From the NCBI RefSeq assembly GCF_002968295.1, contig NZ_CP134399.1, positions 4,092,001 through 4,156,000 on the forward strand: 64,000 nt of DNA, read 5' to 3'. The stretch comes from Mycobacterium sp. ITM-2016-00317 (lineage in GTDB: Bacteria > Actinomycetota > Actinomycetes > Mycobacteriales > Mycobacteriaceae). Positions 34,747 to 43,959 of this stretch are shown piece by piece. Numbering within the stretch: the stretch's first letter is position 1; each line of letters begins with the position of its first letter. Position numbers and translations under genes: made by a program. The notes under the pieces are model-generated. The model ran no database searches, had not been told where the DNA came from, and saw only the letters and a program-made list of their open reading frames with translations.

Positions 34747-35955
34747 TCAGTCCCCTTCCAGCACGAGCGTGGTCTGTTCGGACAGAATGCCGCCGTTGCC
34801 GGACACGAACGCCCGGTCGCACGCAGCGACCTGGGCGTCGCCGGCCCGCCCCATGATCTGGCGGGCCGCATCGCAGACGTGATGCATGCCGCCCGCGTTC
34901 CCGGCCTGACCGTAACCGAGTTGCCCGCCCGCGGTGTTCAGCGGAAAGTCGCCGCGGAAGGTCAGATCATGCTCGGAGACGAACTCCATGCCCTTGCCCT
35001 TCTCGCAGAAACCGGCGTCCTCCAGGCTCAACAGCACGGTGATCGTGTAGCAGTCGTAGATCGACACCATGTCCATCTGTTGCCGACTCAGACCCGACAT
35101 CGCGAACGCGGTGTCGGCGGCCCGGATGATCGGTGTCTGCAGTAGGTCCTCGGCGTAGGTGGGGGTCTTGTAGGGCACCTGCTCGCCGAATCCCTTGATC
35201 CACACCGGACGGTTCCTGGCTCGCGCGGCCACGTCCGCACTCGCCACCACCACCGCGGCGCCGCCGAGACACGGCATCACGATCTCGAGCATGTGCAGCG
35301 GATCGGCGATCACCGGGCTGGCCAGCACGTCCTCGATGCTGAGCGGCTTGTCCTTCCAGATCGCCCCGTCGGTGTGGTTGGCGTTGACCCGCTGATCCAC
35401 CACGATCTTGGCCATCGCGCGCTCGTCGTAGCCGTACACCGACGCGTACCTCTGCGCCACCTGACCGTAGGGTCCATTCTGGCCGAGATTTCCGTAGGGG
35501 ATCTCGAATTCGGCCTGCGGAGAACCGAACTGGTTGCTCGACGCGCCGAAGAACATCGCGTCCACGAACGGCTTGGGTTTCTTCGCCGACGTCGGGGTCA
35601 GGTAGCGGGCCGGGATCGCGCACAGCACCACATCGCAGATGCCGAGTTCGATCGCCGCGGCCGCCCGCCACACCATGCCCACCGCACTGGCGCCGCCGAG
35701 GTCGACCATCTCAGCGAAGTTCGCACGCACACCGAGGTATTCGGCCACCGTGGACGGGACGAAGATCTCCGACTCGCTCACGTGGGTGGTGACCAGGCCG
35801 TCGACCGACTCACCGGACAGCCCGGCATCGTCGAGCGCCGCGGCGGCGAGCTCGGCCCACTGCTCCAGCATGAACGGCGCCGGAGTGGCCTGGTTGAGCC
35901 GCTCGGGCGGCAGTTCCACGAATCCGACGATCGCGGCGTCACCGCGCAGCCCCAT
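34747..35955 (-). CDS. Thiolase-like lipid-transfer protein (Ltp2-type)
   Basis: A 402-residue SCP2-thiolase-like protein (DAAIVGFVELPPERLNQATP, GGASAVGMVWRAAAAIE, and C-terminal NTAGGQLGYGQAGNAGGMHHV). The usual thiolase cysteine at the first active-site position is not apparent, and YDCYTITVLLSLEDAGF shows the tyrosines typical of the Ltp2 aldolase group. With the DUF35 protein next to it, retro-aldol cleavage of a side-chain or ring acyl-CoA is a better guess than thiolysis. ATG at 35,955 with AAAGGAG upstream. Confidence 0.87.
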   Translation of the reverse strand: MGLRGDAAIVGFVELPPERLNQATPAPFMLEQWAELAAAALDDAGLSGESVDGLVTTHVSESEIFVPSTVAEYLGVRANFAEMVDLGGASAVGMVWRAAAAIELGICDVVLCAIPARYLTPTSAKKPKPFVDAMFFGASSNQFGSPQAEFEIPYGNLGQNGPYGQVAQRYASVYGYDERAMAKIVVDQRVNANHTDGAIWKDKPLSIEDVLASPVIADPLHMLEIVMPCLGGAAVVVASADVAARARNRPVWIKGFGEQVPYKTPTYAEDLLQTPIIRAADTAFAMSGLSRQQMDMVSIYDCYTITVLLSLEDAGFCEKGKGMEFVSEHDLTFRGDFPLNTAGGQLGYGQAGNAGGMHHVCDAARQIMGRAGDAQVAACDRAFVSGNGGILSEQTTLVLEGD

Positions 35956-35972
35956 GGGCGTCTCCTTTACGT

Positions 35973-35987
35973 CGTTGTCCCACAACG
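35973..35987. promoter_or_regulatory. Small palindrome CGTTGT-CCC-ACAACG
   Basis: Perfect 6-base arms in the 33-base gap between the double acyl-CoA dehydrogenase stop and the thiolase-like gene. Could be a weak operator or RNA hairpin; no other copy was noticed. Confidence 0.3.
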
Positions 35988-35988
35988 C

Positions 35989-38211
35989 TTACGCGCGGGG
36001 CAGCCCGAGAATCATCTGGGCGATGATGTTGAGCTGAATCTCCTTGGTACCGCCACCGATCAGTTCGGCGGGCAGGTGGAAGTACGGTTCGACGACCGTC
36101 GGGTCGGAGTCCTCGACCAGCGCCGCGGGCGCGCTGAGCGCCAGCGTCGCGGCGAAGATGCGGCGCAGCATCACGTTCATCGCCACCTTGGCGATACTCG
36201 ACGCCGGGCCCGCGGCCTGCCCGTCGAGCAGACGCATGACCTCGCGCAGGGCCAGCACCTTGATGGCGTTGGCGTACGCGTCGGCCTCCCCGAGGGCGGC
36301 CAGCACCCGGGCCCGGTCCCGACGCTGCGCGGCGGCCAGGGCGCGCAGGATGCCGGCCCGGTCGAAGTTGACGTAGCCGCTGATGGCCACCCGCTCCTGC
36401 GCCATCGTCGCAATGGCCAGGTTCCACCCGTCGGTCGGCCCGCCGAGCAGCAGCTCGTCCGGCACGAACACGTCGGTCAGGAACACCTCGTTGAAGTGCG
36501 CCTCCCCGGTGGCCTGTCGGATCGGTTGCAGCTCGATACCTTCGGAGGTCATGTCGATGACGAAGTAGCCGAGGCCGCGGTGCTTGGCCGCGTCGGGATC
36601 GGTGCGCGCCAGCAGCGCCCCGTAGTCGGCGGTGTGCGCCGACGACGTCCAGATCTTGTGGCCGTTGATCCGCCAGCCGCCGTCGACCTTGGTCGCCCGG
36701 GTCGTCAGCGACGCCAGGTCCGAACCCGCACCGGGCTCGCTGAACAGCTGGCACCAGCCGAGTTCGCCGCGTTGGGTCGGCGGGATGAGTCGCTGCTGGA
36801 CGTGGTCGGGCGCCGAGCTGATCAGTGCGGGCAGGATCCACTCGGCGATGCCGAGCGACGGCCGGACCAGACCGGGCCGTCTGGCGAATTCCTCGTCGAG
36901 GATCAACAGCTGGCGTTGGGTGGCCTCCACTCCCCACGGCCTGGGCCAGTGCGGGGCGATCAGGCCGGCCTCGGCCAGCAGTGTCCGTTGCGGGCCGGTG
37001 GCGAGATTCTCGTAGTCGCCCTGGCGCCCCGGCTTGTCGTTGCGCAGGGCCTCCGCCTCATCCAGAGTCGTTGCCACGGCGCGCCGGAACTCGGCGTCCA
37101 GGTCCCCGAGCTTGACCGAGACGTCCCGGCTCTGCGTGCGGGTGAGCTCACCGAGTGCCTCGGCGTAATCGCCTGCCGGTCCGATCGACGCGGCCAGGCT
37201 GGTGGCCTTGCGCCAGTACAGGTGCAGGTCGTGTTCCCACGTGTAGCCGATGGCGCCGAACATGGTCAGGGTGTCGAGGACCAGGTCGGGGGCCGGCGAG
37301 ATCGCCATCAGTGCCGAACCCCAGGTGGCGATGCGGTGCTGCGCCAGGTCCTCGGAGGCCGACCGGACCGCGTCCCATGCCGCCGAGGTGGCCAGTTCGC
37401 TGTGCACCAGCAGCATCGCGGCCTGATGCTGCAGCGCCTGGAACGTCCCGATCGGACGGCCGAACTGCTCGCGGGTGCGCAGGTGGTCGGTGATCGCCCG
37501 CACGCACCAGCGCACGACACCGGCGGACGCACTGGCCGCCAGCGCGATCGCGACACAGCGGGCCCGCTCCTCGTCGACGCCGGTCAACACCTCGCCGTCG
37601 GCGCACCGGTATCCGTCGAGATGCACCACCGCGACGTCGACGGTCCGGTCGGTGCCCAGGCGGGTCTGGACCTCCACCCCCGGCCGCGACGGGTCGATCG
37701 CGAACCACACCAGGTCGTCGCCTGCGCGTGTGGCGGCGATGACCGTGCGGGCCGAGCGGGCGCCGAGGGCGGGGGCACAGGAACCGCTGACCTGCCAGCC
37801 GTCCGAGGTCCGGACAGCCTGGAACTCGTTGTCCCCGGGCAGGATCACCGCCGCGGGCGCGCCCTCGGCGAGTATGCCGAGCAGAGACTGCCGGGCCGCT
37901 GTGGGGTCGGCCAGCAGCGCGACCGCGCTCGCGGTCACCGTCGGCAGCACCGGACCCGGGATCAGCGCGAGTGCCGCGGCCTCGACCACGCATGCGGTGT
38001 CGGTCAGCGTGCCGCCCTGCCCACCCGTCTCCTCGGGCAGGTGCACGGCGTGGAAGCCGTTGGCGACGAACTGATCCCACCAGGGCGGAAGCTCTCCGGC
38101 GGCCAACGCGTCGAACGACCCACGGGTCTTGTCGATCGGCGCGTGCCGCGCGGCGAACCGGGTGACGGCGCTGCTCAGCTCTTCCTGCTCGGGGGTCAGG
38201 CCGATGCTCAT
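35989..38211 (-). CDS. Double acyl-CoA dehydrogenase (FadE34-like fusion)
   Basis: A 740-residue protein made of two acyl-CoA dehydrogenase units. Unit 1 (about 1-360) runs from GLTPEQEELSSAVTRFAA to FGAIGYTWEHDLHLYWRK. Unit 2 (about 375-740) has FSEPGAGSDLASLTT, INGHKIWTSSAH and the end GGGTKEIQLNIIAQMILGLP. The same fusion occurs in FadE34 of M. tuberculosis, which acts on a steroid side chain. It overlaps the epimerase gene by four bases (ATGA) and is followed by the aldolase-like gene. Confidence 0.92.
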   Translation of the reverse strand: MSIGLTPEQEELSSAVTRFAARHAPIDKTRGSFDALAAGELPPWWDQFVANGFHAVHLPEETGGQGGTLTDTACVVEAAALALIPGPVLPTVTASAVALLADPTAARQSLLGILAEGAPAAVILPGDNEFQAVRTSDGWQVSGSCAPALGARSARTVIAATRAGDDLVWFAIDPSRPGVEVQTRLGTDRTVDVAVVHLDGYRCADGEVLTGVDEERARCVAIALAASASAGVVRWCVRAITDHLRTREQFGRPIGTFQALQHQAAMLLVHSELATSAAWDAVRSASEDLAQHRIATWGSALMAISPAPDLVLDTLTMFGAIGYTWEHDLHLYWRKATSLAASIGPAGDYAEALGELTRTQSRDVSVKLGDLDAEFRRAVATTLDEAEALRNDKPGRQGDYENLATGPQRTLLAEAGLIAPHWPRPWGVEATQRQLLILDEEFARRPGLVRPSLGIAEWILPALISSAPDHVQQRLIPPTQRGELGWCQLFSEPGAGSDLASLTTRATKVDGGWRINGHKIWTSSAHTADYGALLARTDPDAAKHRGLGYFVIDMTSEGIELQPIRQATGEAHFNEVFLTDVFVPDELLLGGPTDGWNLAIATMAQERVAISGYVNFDRAGILRALAAAQRRDRARVLAALGEADAYANAIKVLALREVMRLLDGQAAGPASSIAKVAMNVMLRRIFAATLALSAPAALVEDSDPTVVEPYFHLPAELIGGGTKEIQLNIIAQMILGLPRA

Positions 38212-39221
38212 CTGGCTCCTTCGGCCGCGCGCTGTCGCCGGTCGCGGAAGAAGTGCGCGGCCGCCACGACCGCCTCAGCGATCGGCCGCGGCTGCCATCC
38301 GAGCTCCCGCACCGCCTTGGAATGGTCCATCGGCGACATGATGTGCATGAGCCGGATGTTCAGCGGCGTCAGCATGGTGTCCCTGCCCCGCAGCCGGGCC
38401 ACGGCCTCGCTCGCATACCCGGCCGCAGACATCAGGCCGATCGGCACGCCGAACTTCGGCGGCGCGACTCCGACGGCGGCGCAACCGATCTCGTGGAGCT
38501 CGCGGGTACTCATGAATCGCTCGCTGACGATGTAGCGCTGCCCCACCCGTCCGCGCTGCCCGGCCAGGATCAGCGCCCGCGCCGCGTCCTCGATGCCGAC
38601 CACCTCGGCCGCGTAGCCGTCGATGGAGAACGGCAGCTTGCCCCGCACCGCGGCGGCGAGCATCCCACCGTGCGGAGTCGGCAGGAAGTCACCGGGGCCA
38701 TAGGTGTTGGCCACGCACATCGCGACCGCAGGCAGATCCTTCTCGGCGCAGTACCGCAGCACCATCTCCTCGGCCTGCACCCGGGACCGGACATAGGCCC
38801 CACCCTGGTCTATCCAGTGGTGCGCGGTGCCCTCGTCGGCCAGACCGCCGTCGGCCAGACCGATCGTCGCTATCGAGCTGGTGAAGACGAAACGGTCAAG
38901 GCCGGCGTCTGCGGCCACGTCGAGGACGTTGCGCAGTCCGTCGACGTTGGTCCGCCACATGGGCCCGGGGTCGCGCAGCCAGGGACGGGCGTCGACGACG
39001 CAGTAGTAGACGACGTCGCAGCCGGACATCGCGATACGCAACGCCTCGGTGTCGAAGATGTCGCCGTAGTGGATCTCGACGGGGAGCCCGTCGATCCCGC
39101 GGGTCGAGCTGGTGGTGCGGATCATCACCCGCACGTCGTCTTCGCCGTCGGCGACCAACTGCCTGGTGACATGTGACCCGAGGAAGCCGCTGGCGCCGAT
39201 CACCAGCTTGGTACCCGCCAT
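38208..39221 (-). CDS. NAD-dependent epimerase/dehydratase family protein
   Basis: A 337-residue extended SDR (3-beta-HSD/epimerase style). [14 protein letters not shown] near residue 8 binds NAD. The catalytic YxxxK motif reads YVRSR, so the usual lysine is arginine. ATG at 39,221 follows GGGGCGG; longer frames enter the operator at 39,258. First gene of the four-gene minus operon (epimerase, double dehydrogenase, aldolase-like protein, DUF35 fusion). May oxidise a hydroxyl or act on a CoA-bound ring substrate; the Lys-to-Arg change makes activity uncertain. Confidence 0.87.
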   Translation of the reverse strand: MAGTKLVIGASGFLGSHVTRQLVADGEDDVRVMIRTTSSTRGIDGLPVEIHYGDIFDTEALRIAMSGCDVVYYCVVDARPWLRDPGPMWRTNVDGLRNVLDVAADAGLDRFVFTSSIATIGLADGGLADEGTAHHWIDQGGAYVRSRVQAEEMVLRYCAEKDLPAVAMCVANTYGPGDFLPTPHGGMLAAAVRGKLPFSIDGYAAEVVGIEDAARALILAGQRGRVGQRYIVSERFMSTRELHEIGCAAVGVAPPKFGVPIGLMSAAGYASEAVARLRGRDTMLTPLNIRLMHIMSPMDHSKAVRELGWQPRPIAEAVVAAAHFFRDRRQRAAEGAR

Positions 39222-39257
39222 TACCGCCCCACCCCGGCTCTCCTCCACAACCGTCAA

Positions 39258-39276
39258 ACGAGACGCAACGTCTCGT
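39258..39276. promoter_or_regulatory. TetR operator candidate ACGAGACG-CAA-CGTCTCGT
   Basis: Perfect 8-base arms with 3-base centre in the divergent region, 37 bases from the epimerase start and 56 bases from the TetR start. Probably bound by the adjacent TetR protein. Confidence 0.7.
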
Positions 39277-39331
39277 CTTGTGGCACACTACGGGCGATGC
39301 CCCACCGTGTAAAGCAGGCCGGACGCTGCTG

Positions 39332-39901
39332 ATGGCCGCCGAGACCGCGACGCCGCGCAGGCGCAGCGAGAAGTCCCGCGTGGCCATCATCGACGCCACC
39401 CGCCGACTGCTGATGGAGCGGGGCTTCGACAAGCTCACCATTGAGGCGGTCGCCGCCCGGGCAGGTGTCGGCAAGCAGACCATCTACCGCTGGTGGCCGA
39501 GCCGGCACGCGCTCGTCGCCGACGTCCTCCTCGAAGACGCCGACCGCATCCTGCGGCCCGTCGACCACACCGGCGACGTGGTCGCCGACGTGTCTGCGTG
39601 GGCGATCACCCTGGCGTCGGCGTTGACCACGCCGCGCGGCAACGCGATGCTGCGCATCCTGACCACCGCGGGCATGGAGAATCCGGACACCGCGGCCCGG
39701 CTGCGGACCGGCTTCAGCCTGCCGCTGCACGACTCGGTGCAGAACCGCTTGGCAGCCGCCGGCTTTCCCGTCGACGCTGCCCGGGACGCCGCCGACGCGA
39801 TCGTCGGCGGCATCGTCTACGCGATCCTCGGTGAGGGCCGTTCCTTCCCGCCCCACCGCGCCGAGTCGATCACCCGCACCGTGCTCGACACCCCGAGATG
39901 A
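39332..39901 (+). CDS. TetR family transcriptional regulator
   Basis: A 189-residue TetR protein: [43 protein letters not shown] forms the HTH (about 15-57), with the TIYRWW motif typical of the TetR_C_11/AcrR-like group. The start at 39,332 gives a normal N-terminus. It is divergent from the epimerase operon over a perfect 19-base palindrome, so it probably represses that operon and itself. Confidence 0.92.
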   Translation: MAAETATPRRRSEKSRVAIIDATRRLLMERGFDKLTIEAVAARAGVGKQTIYRWWPSRHALVADVLLEDADRILRPVDHTGDVVADVSAWAITLASALTTPRGNAMLRILTTAGMENPDTAARLRTGFSLPLHDSVQNRLAAAGFPVDAARDAADAIVGGIVYAILGEGRSFPPHRAESITRTVLDTPR

Positions 39902-39956
39902 GCGGTCAACGCCGGCGACGATGAGCGCTTCGGCGGGAAACCCGGCACCGCCCGGC

Positions 39957-39986
39957 TACGGTGACCGCGTGAAAGGAAAGCCATGA
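39957..39986 (+). promoter_or_regulatory. Leaderless promoter and 5-codon upstream ORF of the sulfatase
   Basis: TACGGT (39,957-39,962), six bases, then GTG at 39,969 opening the mini-ORF V-K-G-K-P, whose TGA (39,984-39,986) overlaps the sulfatase ATG at 39,983. AAAGGAAAG inside the mini-ORF also serves as ribosome site. Confidence 0.5.
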
Positions 39987-41803
39987 GCGACGCAAGGCCC
40001 GACATCGTCATCATCATGACCGACGAGGAACGGGCGGCACCGCCCTACGAATCCGATGCGGTCCGCGCCTGGCGGCGCCGCACACTGGTCGGCAGGAACT
40101 GGTTCGACGACAACGGGGTCAGCTTCGCCCGCCACTACACCGGTTCACTCGCCTGTGTGCCGTCCCGGCCCACCCTGTTCACGGGCCAGTATCCCGACCT
40201 GCACGGCGTGACGCAGACCGACGGTCTGGGCAAGGCCTACGACGATTCCCGCCTGCGGTGGCTGCGCCCCGGCGAGGTGCCGACGCTGGGCAACTGGATG
40301 CGCGCCGCGGGCTACGACACCCACTACGACGGCAAGTGGCACATCTCCCACGCCGATCTGACCGACCCGGGCACCGGGCAGGCGCTGGCCACCAACGACG
40401 ACCGCGGGGTGGTCGACCATGCCGCCGTGCGCCGGTATCGCGACGCGGATGCCCTTGCCCGGTACGGCTTCTCGGGCTGGGTCGGACCGGAACCGCACGG
40501 CGCCAAGCTCTCCGACGCCGGGATACGGCGCGATCCGCTGATCGCCGACCGGGTGGTCGCGTGGCTCGACGACCGCTACGCACGCCGACGCGCCGGTGAC
40601 CCCGCCGCGATGCGCCCCTTCCTGCTGGTGGCGAGCTTCGTCAATCCGCACGACATCGTGCTGTTCCCGGCCTGGGCACGGCGTAACCCGTTGCCCGCAT
40701 CCCCGCTGGATCCTCCCCCGGTGCCGGCCGCACCGACCGCCGACGAGGATCTGTCCACCAAACCCGCTGCGCAGAGCGCGTTCCGCGACGCCTACTACTC
40801 CGCTTACGGCCCGGCGAGGTTCGTCGAACGGACCTACCGGCGCCACGCCCAGCGCTACCGCGACCTGTACTACCGGCTCCACGCCGAGGTGGACACGCCG
40901 ATCGACCGGGTTCGGCGCGCGGTCACCGAGGGCGGCACCGGCGCCGGACCCGACGACACCGTGCTGGTGCGCACCGCCGACCACGGCGACCTTCTCGGCG
41001 CCCACGGCGGCCTGCATCAGAAGTGGTTCAACCTCTACGACGAGGCCACCCGCGTCCCGTTCGTCATCGCCCGGGTCGGCAGCCGCCCCACCACGCCGCG
41101 CACCGTCACCGCGCCGACATCGCACGTCGACGTCGTGCCGACCGTCCTCGCGGCGGCCGGTGTCGACCTCGACGCGACCGCCGCCGCGCTGGCGCAGACG
41201 TTCTCCGAGGTACACCCGCTGCCCGGTCGGGATCTGATGCCGGTCGTCGACGGCGGCCACGCCGACGACGACCGTTCGGTGTATCTGATGACCCGCGACA
41301 ACGTGCTCGAAGGCGACACCGGCGCTTCAGGTCTGGCGCGCTCCCTGAAGTTGACCTCGAAAGTCCCCGCGCCGCTGCGCATCCGGATCCCGGCGCACAC
41401 CGGCGCCAACTTCGAGGGGCTGGTCACGCGGGTCGCGGCGGGCACGGCGGGCGGGCGCGGGCACATGTGGAAGCTGGTGCGCTCGTTCGACGATCCGGGC
41501 ACCTGGACCGAACCCGGCGTGCGGAACCTGGACTCCGACGGCATCGGCGGAGCCACCTACCGGACCGATCCGCTCGATGACCAGTGGGAGCTCTACGACC
41601 TCAGCGCCGATCCGACCGAAGCGCACAACAGGTGGACCGATCCGCAACTGCGGGAACTGCGCGCGCATCTGCGGACCCGCCTGAAACATGTGCGCGCCGA
41701 AGCCGTTCCGGAGCGCAACAGGCCGTGGCCGTACGTCCGCCGTCAGCCGCCGCAACCGGCACGGCGATCGCCGATGCGTGCGTTGCGGCGGCTGCTGGGC
41801 TGA
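39983..41803 (+). CDS. Sulfatase (formylglycine type)
   Basis: A 606-residue alkaline-phosphatase-superfamily sulfatase. The Cys to be converted to formylglycine is Cys58 in ACVPSRPTLFTGQYP (CxPSR). Metal and active-site regions include DIVIIMTDEE near the start, YDGKWHIS and TADHGDLLGAHGG. No signal peptide is seen, so it is cytosolic unless exported otherwise. It cleaves a sulfate ester, perhaps of an aryl or choline-like compound. Preceded by a tiny upstream ORF; its stop lies one base from the convergent amidohydrolase end. Confidence 0.93.
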   Translation: MSDARPDIVIIMTDEERAAPPYESDAVRAWRRRTLVGRNWFDDNGVSFARHYTGSLACVPSRPTLFTGQYPDLHGVTQTDGLGKAYDDSRLRWLRPGEVPTLGNWMRAAGYDTHYDGKWHISHADLTDPGTGQALATNDDRGVVDHAAVRRYRDADALARYGFSGWVGPEPHGAKLSDAGIRRDPLIADRVVAWLDDRYARRRAGDPAAMRPFLLVASFVNPHDIVLFPAWARRNPLPASPLDPPPVPAAPTADEDLSTKPAAQSAFRDAYYSAYGPARFVERTYRRHAQRYRDLYYRLHAEVDTPIDRVRRAVTEGGTGAGPDDTVLVRTADHGDLLGAHGGLHQKWFNLYDEATRVPFVIARVGSRPTTPRTVTAPTSHVDVVPTVLAAAGVDLDATAAALAQTFSEVHPLPGRDLMPVVDGGHADDDRSVYLMTRDNVLEGDTGASGLARSLKLTSKVPAPLRIRIPAHTGANFEGLVTRVAAGTAGGRGHMWKLVRSFDDPGTWTEPGVRNLDSDGIGGATYRTDPLDDQWELYDLSADPTEAHNRWTDPQLRELRAHLRTRLKHVRAEAVPERNRPWPYVRRQPPQPARRSPMRALRRLLG

Positions 41804-41804
41804 A

Positions 41805-43067
41805 TCACGCGCTGGCGAAACGCTTCTCGTCGTAGAGCCGGGCCCACTCGGCACGCGGCCGGATCGACACGTCCACGTCGGCGCCCTTGACGCGCAACGC
41901 GCCGACGGTGGCCTGGTCCTTGGGTGTCAGCTTGAACGGGTCCCAGCCGAAGAACCGGCAGGAATTCTCCCAGGTGATCTTGTTGATGTCGGAGTCCGAG
42001 GCGCCGGCGCCGAGCAGTTCGGCGTGCACCTTCTCCGGTGCGTCGGGCCAGAAGCAGTCCGAGTGCGGGTAGTCGCACTCCCAGGCGATGATGTCGATGC
42101 CGATCTCGTGCCGCAGCTTCAGCGAGGTCTTGTCGGTGACGTAGCAGGCCAGCGAATGCTCGCGGAACACGTCGCTGGGCAGCTTGTCACCGAAGTCGCG
42201 GCGCAGCCACTTCTGGTTCGTGTAGTGCCGGTCGCTGCGGTCCAGATAGAACGGGATCCAGCCGATGCCACCTTCGGAGAACGCGAACTTCAGGTCCGGG
42301 TAGTTGCGCATCGCCGGGCCCCACAACAGGTCCTGCGCGCACATCGCCGACACCTGGGTGGCCAGGATGATCAGATTGTCGATGGGGGCGTTCGGCGCCA
42401 TGCTGATCGCGCCGAAGCCCGTGCCGATGTGCAGGCACATCACCACGTTCTCCTCCGACAGAGTGCGGAACACCGGGCCCCAGTACTCGTCGTCGTGGTA
42501 ACTCGGAAGTCCTTCCAGGTGCGGCAGTTCCGGCATGGTCACCGCGCGGCACCCCTTGGCCGCGACACGGCGGATCTCGTCGCACATCGCCTCGGGATTC
42601 CACGTCGGCAGGATCGCGATCGGGATGAAACGGTCCGGGTAGGTGCCGGCCCACTCGTCGATGTGCCAGTCGTTGTAGGCCGACACCATCACCAGGGTGA
42701 TGTCCTCGCGGGTCATGTTGAGGTGCCGCGCGCTGAATCCGGTAAAGGTCGGGAAGCACATCGAGGCCAGGATGCCGTTGCGGTTCATGTCGCGCACCCG
42801 CTCGTGCACGTCGTACACCCCGGGACGCATCTCGGCGAAGCCTGCGGGGTCGCGACCCCACTCCTCGGCCGGCCACGACACCACGGCGTTCAGACCGCTG
42901 ACCCCCTGCGGCCTGCCCTGGTACATCCACTGATCGACGCCCTTTTCGTCGGTGACGACGATCGGCGCCTCGTCCCGGTACTTGGCGGGGACGTGGCGCA
43001 GGAACATGTCCGGCGGTTCCACCACGTGGTCGTCGATGCTCACCAGGATCAGGTCGTCTGTGTTCAT
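41805..43067 (-). CDS. Amidohydrolase family protein (ACMSD-like)
   Basis: A 420-residue amidohydrolase_2 protein. SIDDHVVEPPDMF near the N-terminus gives D-x-H in place of the usual H-x-H, MCLHIGTG and WECDYPHSDCFWPDAPE give the later metal residues. Relatives are decarboxylases or hydrolases of aromatic-acid pathways. ATG at 43,067; divergent from an AraC regulator starting 50 bases away, the probable controller. Substrate unknown. Confidence 0.9.
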   Translation of the reverse strand: MNTDDLILVSIDDHVVEPPDMFLRHVPAKYRDEAPIVVTDEKGVDQWMYQGRPQGVSGLNAVVSWPAEEWGRDPAGFAEMRPGVYDVHERVRDMNRNGILASMCFPTFTGFSARHLNMTREDITLVMVSAYNDWHIDEWAGTYPDRFIPIAILPTWNPEAMCDEIRRVAAKGCRAVTMPELPHLEGLPSYHDDEYWGPVFRTLSEENVVMCLHIGTGFGAISMAPNAPIDNLIILATQVSAMCAQDLLWGPAMRNYPDLKFAFSEGGIGWIPFYLDRSDRHYTNQKWLRRDFGDKLPSDVFREHSLACYVTDKTSLKLRHEIGIDIIAWECDYPHSDCFWPDAPEKVHAELLGAGASDSDINKITWENSCRFFGWDPFKLTPKDQATVGALRVKGADVDVSIRPRAEWARLYDEKRFASA

Positions 43068-43102
43068 GTCTCTCCTCGCGTCCGCCTGCTTCCCTCAAGT
43101 AG

Positions 43103-43119
43103 TACCGTCTGCATGCGTG
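43103..43119 (+). promoter_or_regulatory. Leaderless promoter of the AraC gene
   Basis: TACCGT at 43,103-43,108, eight bases before the GTG start at 43,117. Confidence 0.45.
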
Positions 43120-43956
43120 ACCGTCTCTGCATCTTCGGACAGACTCTTGTCCGCAGCGGCCGACCTCCCGCATCGCCGGGTAATCGACCTGCGCCGCGGC
43201 GGCCAAGCGCTCGGCGGCAGCTATCTGTACGAGGGCGACGCGCTGATCACCGGTTGGCATTCGCACGACGTGCACCAGATCGAGTACGCGCTGCACGGTG
43301 TCGTCGAGGTGGAGACCGACTCCGCGCACTACCTGCTGCCCCCGCAGCAGGCTGCGTGGATTCCAGCCGGACTCGAACATCAGGCGGTGATGAACCCCGA
43401 CGTCAAGACGGTGGCGGTGATGTTCGACCGCGCCCTGATCCCCGACGGCGGCGACCGCGCGCGGATCCTGGCAGTGTCGCCGTTGATCCGGGAGATGATG
43501 ATCTACGCGCTGCGCTGGCCGATCGAACGGCACGTCGGCGACGAGATCTCCGACGGCTTCTTCCGGACACTGGCGGTGCTGGTGTGCGAAGCGCTCGACC
43601 ACGAAGCGCCGCTGAGCCTGCCCACCTCGGATCACCCGATCGTCGCCGCGGCGATGGCCTACACCAAGAACCATCTCGACGCCGCGACGTGTGCCGACGT
43701 CAGCCGCGCCGTGTCGGTGTCCGAGCGCACTCTGCGTCGACTGTTCGCCGATTCGCTCGGAATATCTTGGCGCACTTACCTTCTACATGCCCGAATGCTG
43801 CGCGCGATGGCGCTGCTGGCCGGTCCGGCGCAGACGGTTCAGGAGACGGCGACCGCGGTCGGGTTCGACAGCGTCAGCTCGTTCACGCGCGCCTTCACCC
43901 AGTTCTGTGGTGAGACGCCGTCGGCTTACCGCAAGAGGGTCGCCGACGCGTCCTGA
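43117..43956 (+). CDS. AraC family transcriptional regulator
   Basis: A 279-residue regulator. An N-terminal cupin sensor (TGWHSHDVHQIEYALHGVVEVE ... PPQQAAWIPAGLEHQ) is followed by two HTH units at the C-terminus (VSERTLRRLFADSLGISWRTYL and ETATAVGFDSVSSFTRAFTQF). GTG start with no ribosome site, in a leaderless context. Divergent from the amidohydrolase, which it likely regulates with a small aromatic acid or similar effector. Stop three bases from the convergent TetR stop. Confidence 0.92.
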   Translation: MTVSASSDRLLSAAADLPHRRVIDLRRGGQALGGSYLYEGDALITGWHSHDVHQIEYALHGVVEVETDSAHYLLPPQQAAWIPAGLEHQAVMNPDVKTVAVMFDRALIPDGGDRARILAVSPLIREMMIYALRWPIERHVGDEISDGFFRTLAVLVCEALDHEAPLSLPTSDHPIVAAAMAYTKNHLDAATCADVSRAVSVSERTLRRLFADSLGISWRTYLLHARMLRAMALLAGPAQTVQETATAVGFDSVSSFTRAFTQFCGETPSAYRKRVADAS

Positions 43957-43959
43957 ACG

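Noticed and set aside
35293..38535. 1080-codon plus-strand open frame opposite the thiolase-like and double acyl-CoA dehydrogenase genes
   Set aside because: It is the antisense shadow of well-supported minus-strand enzymes; its Arg/Gly/His-rich sequence has no family features and no start signals. The same applies to long plus frames at 9,478-11,583, 25,052-27,514, 5,036-6,970 and 41,688-43,913.
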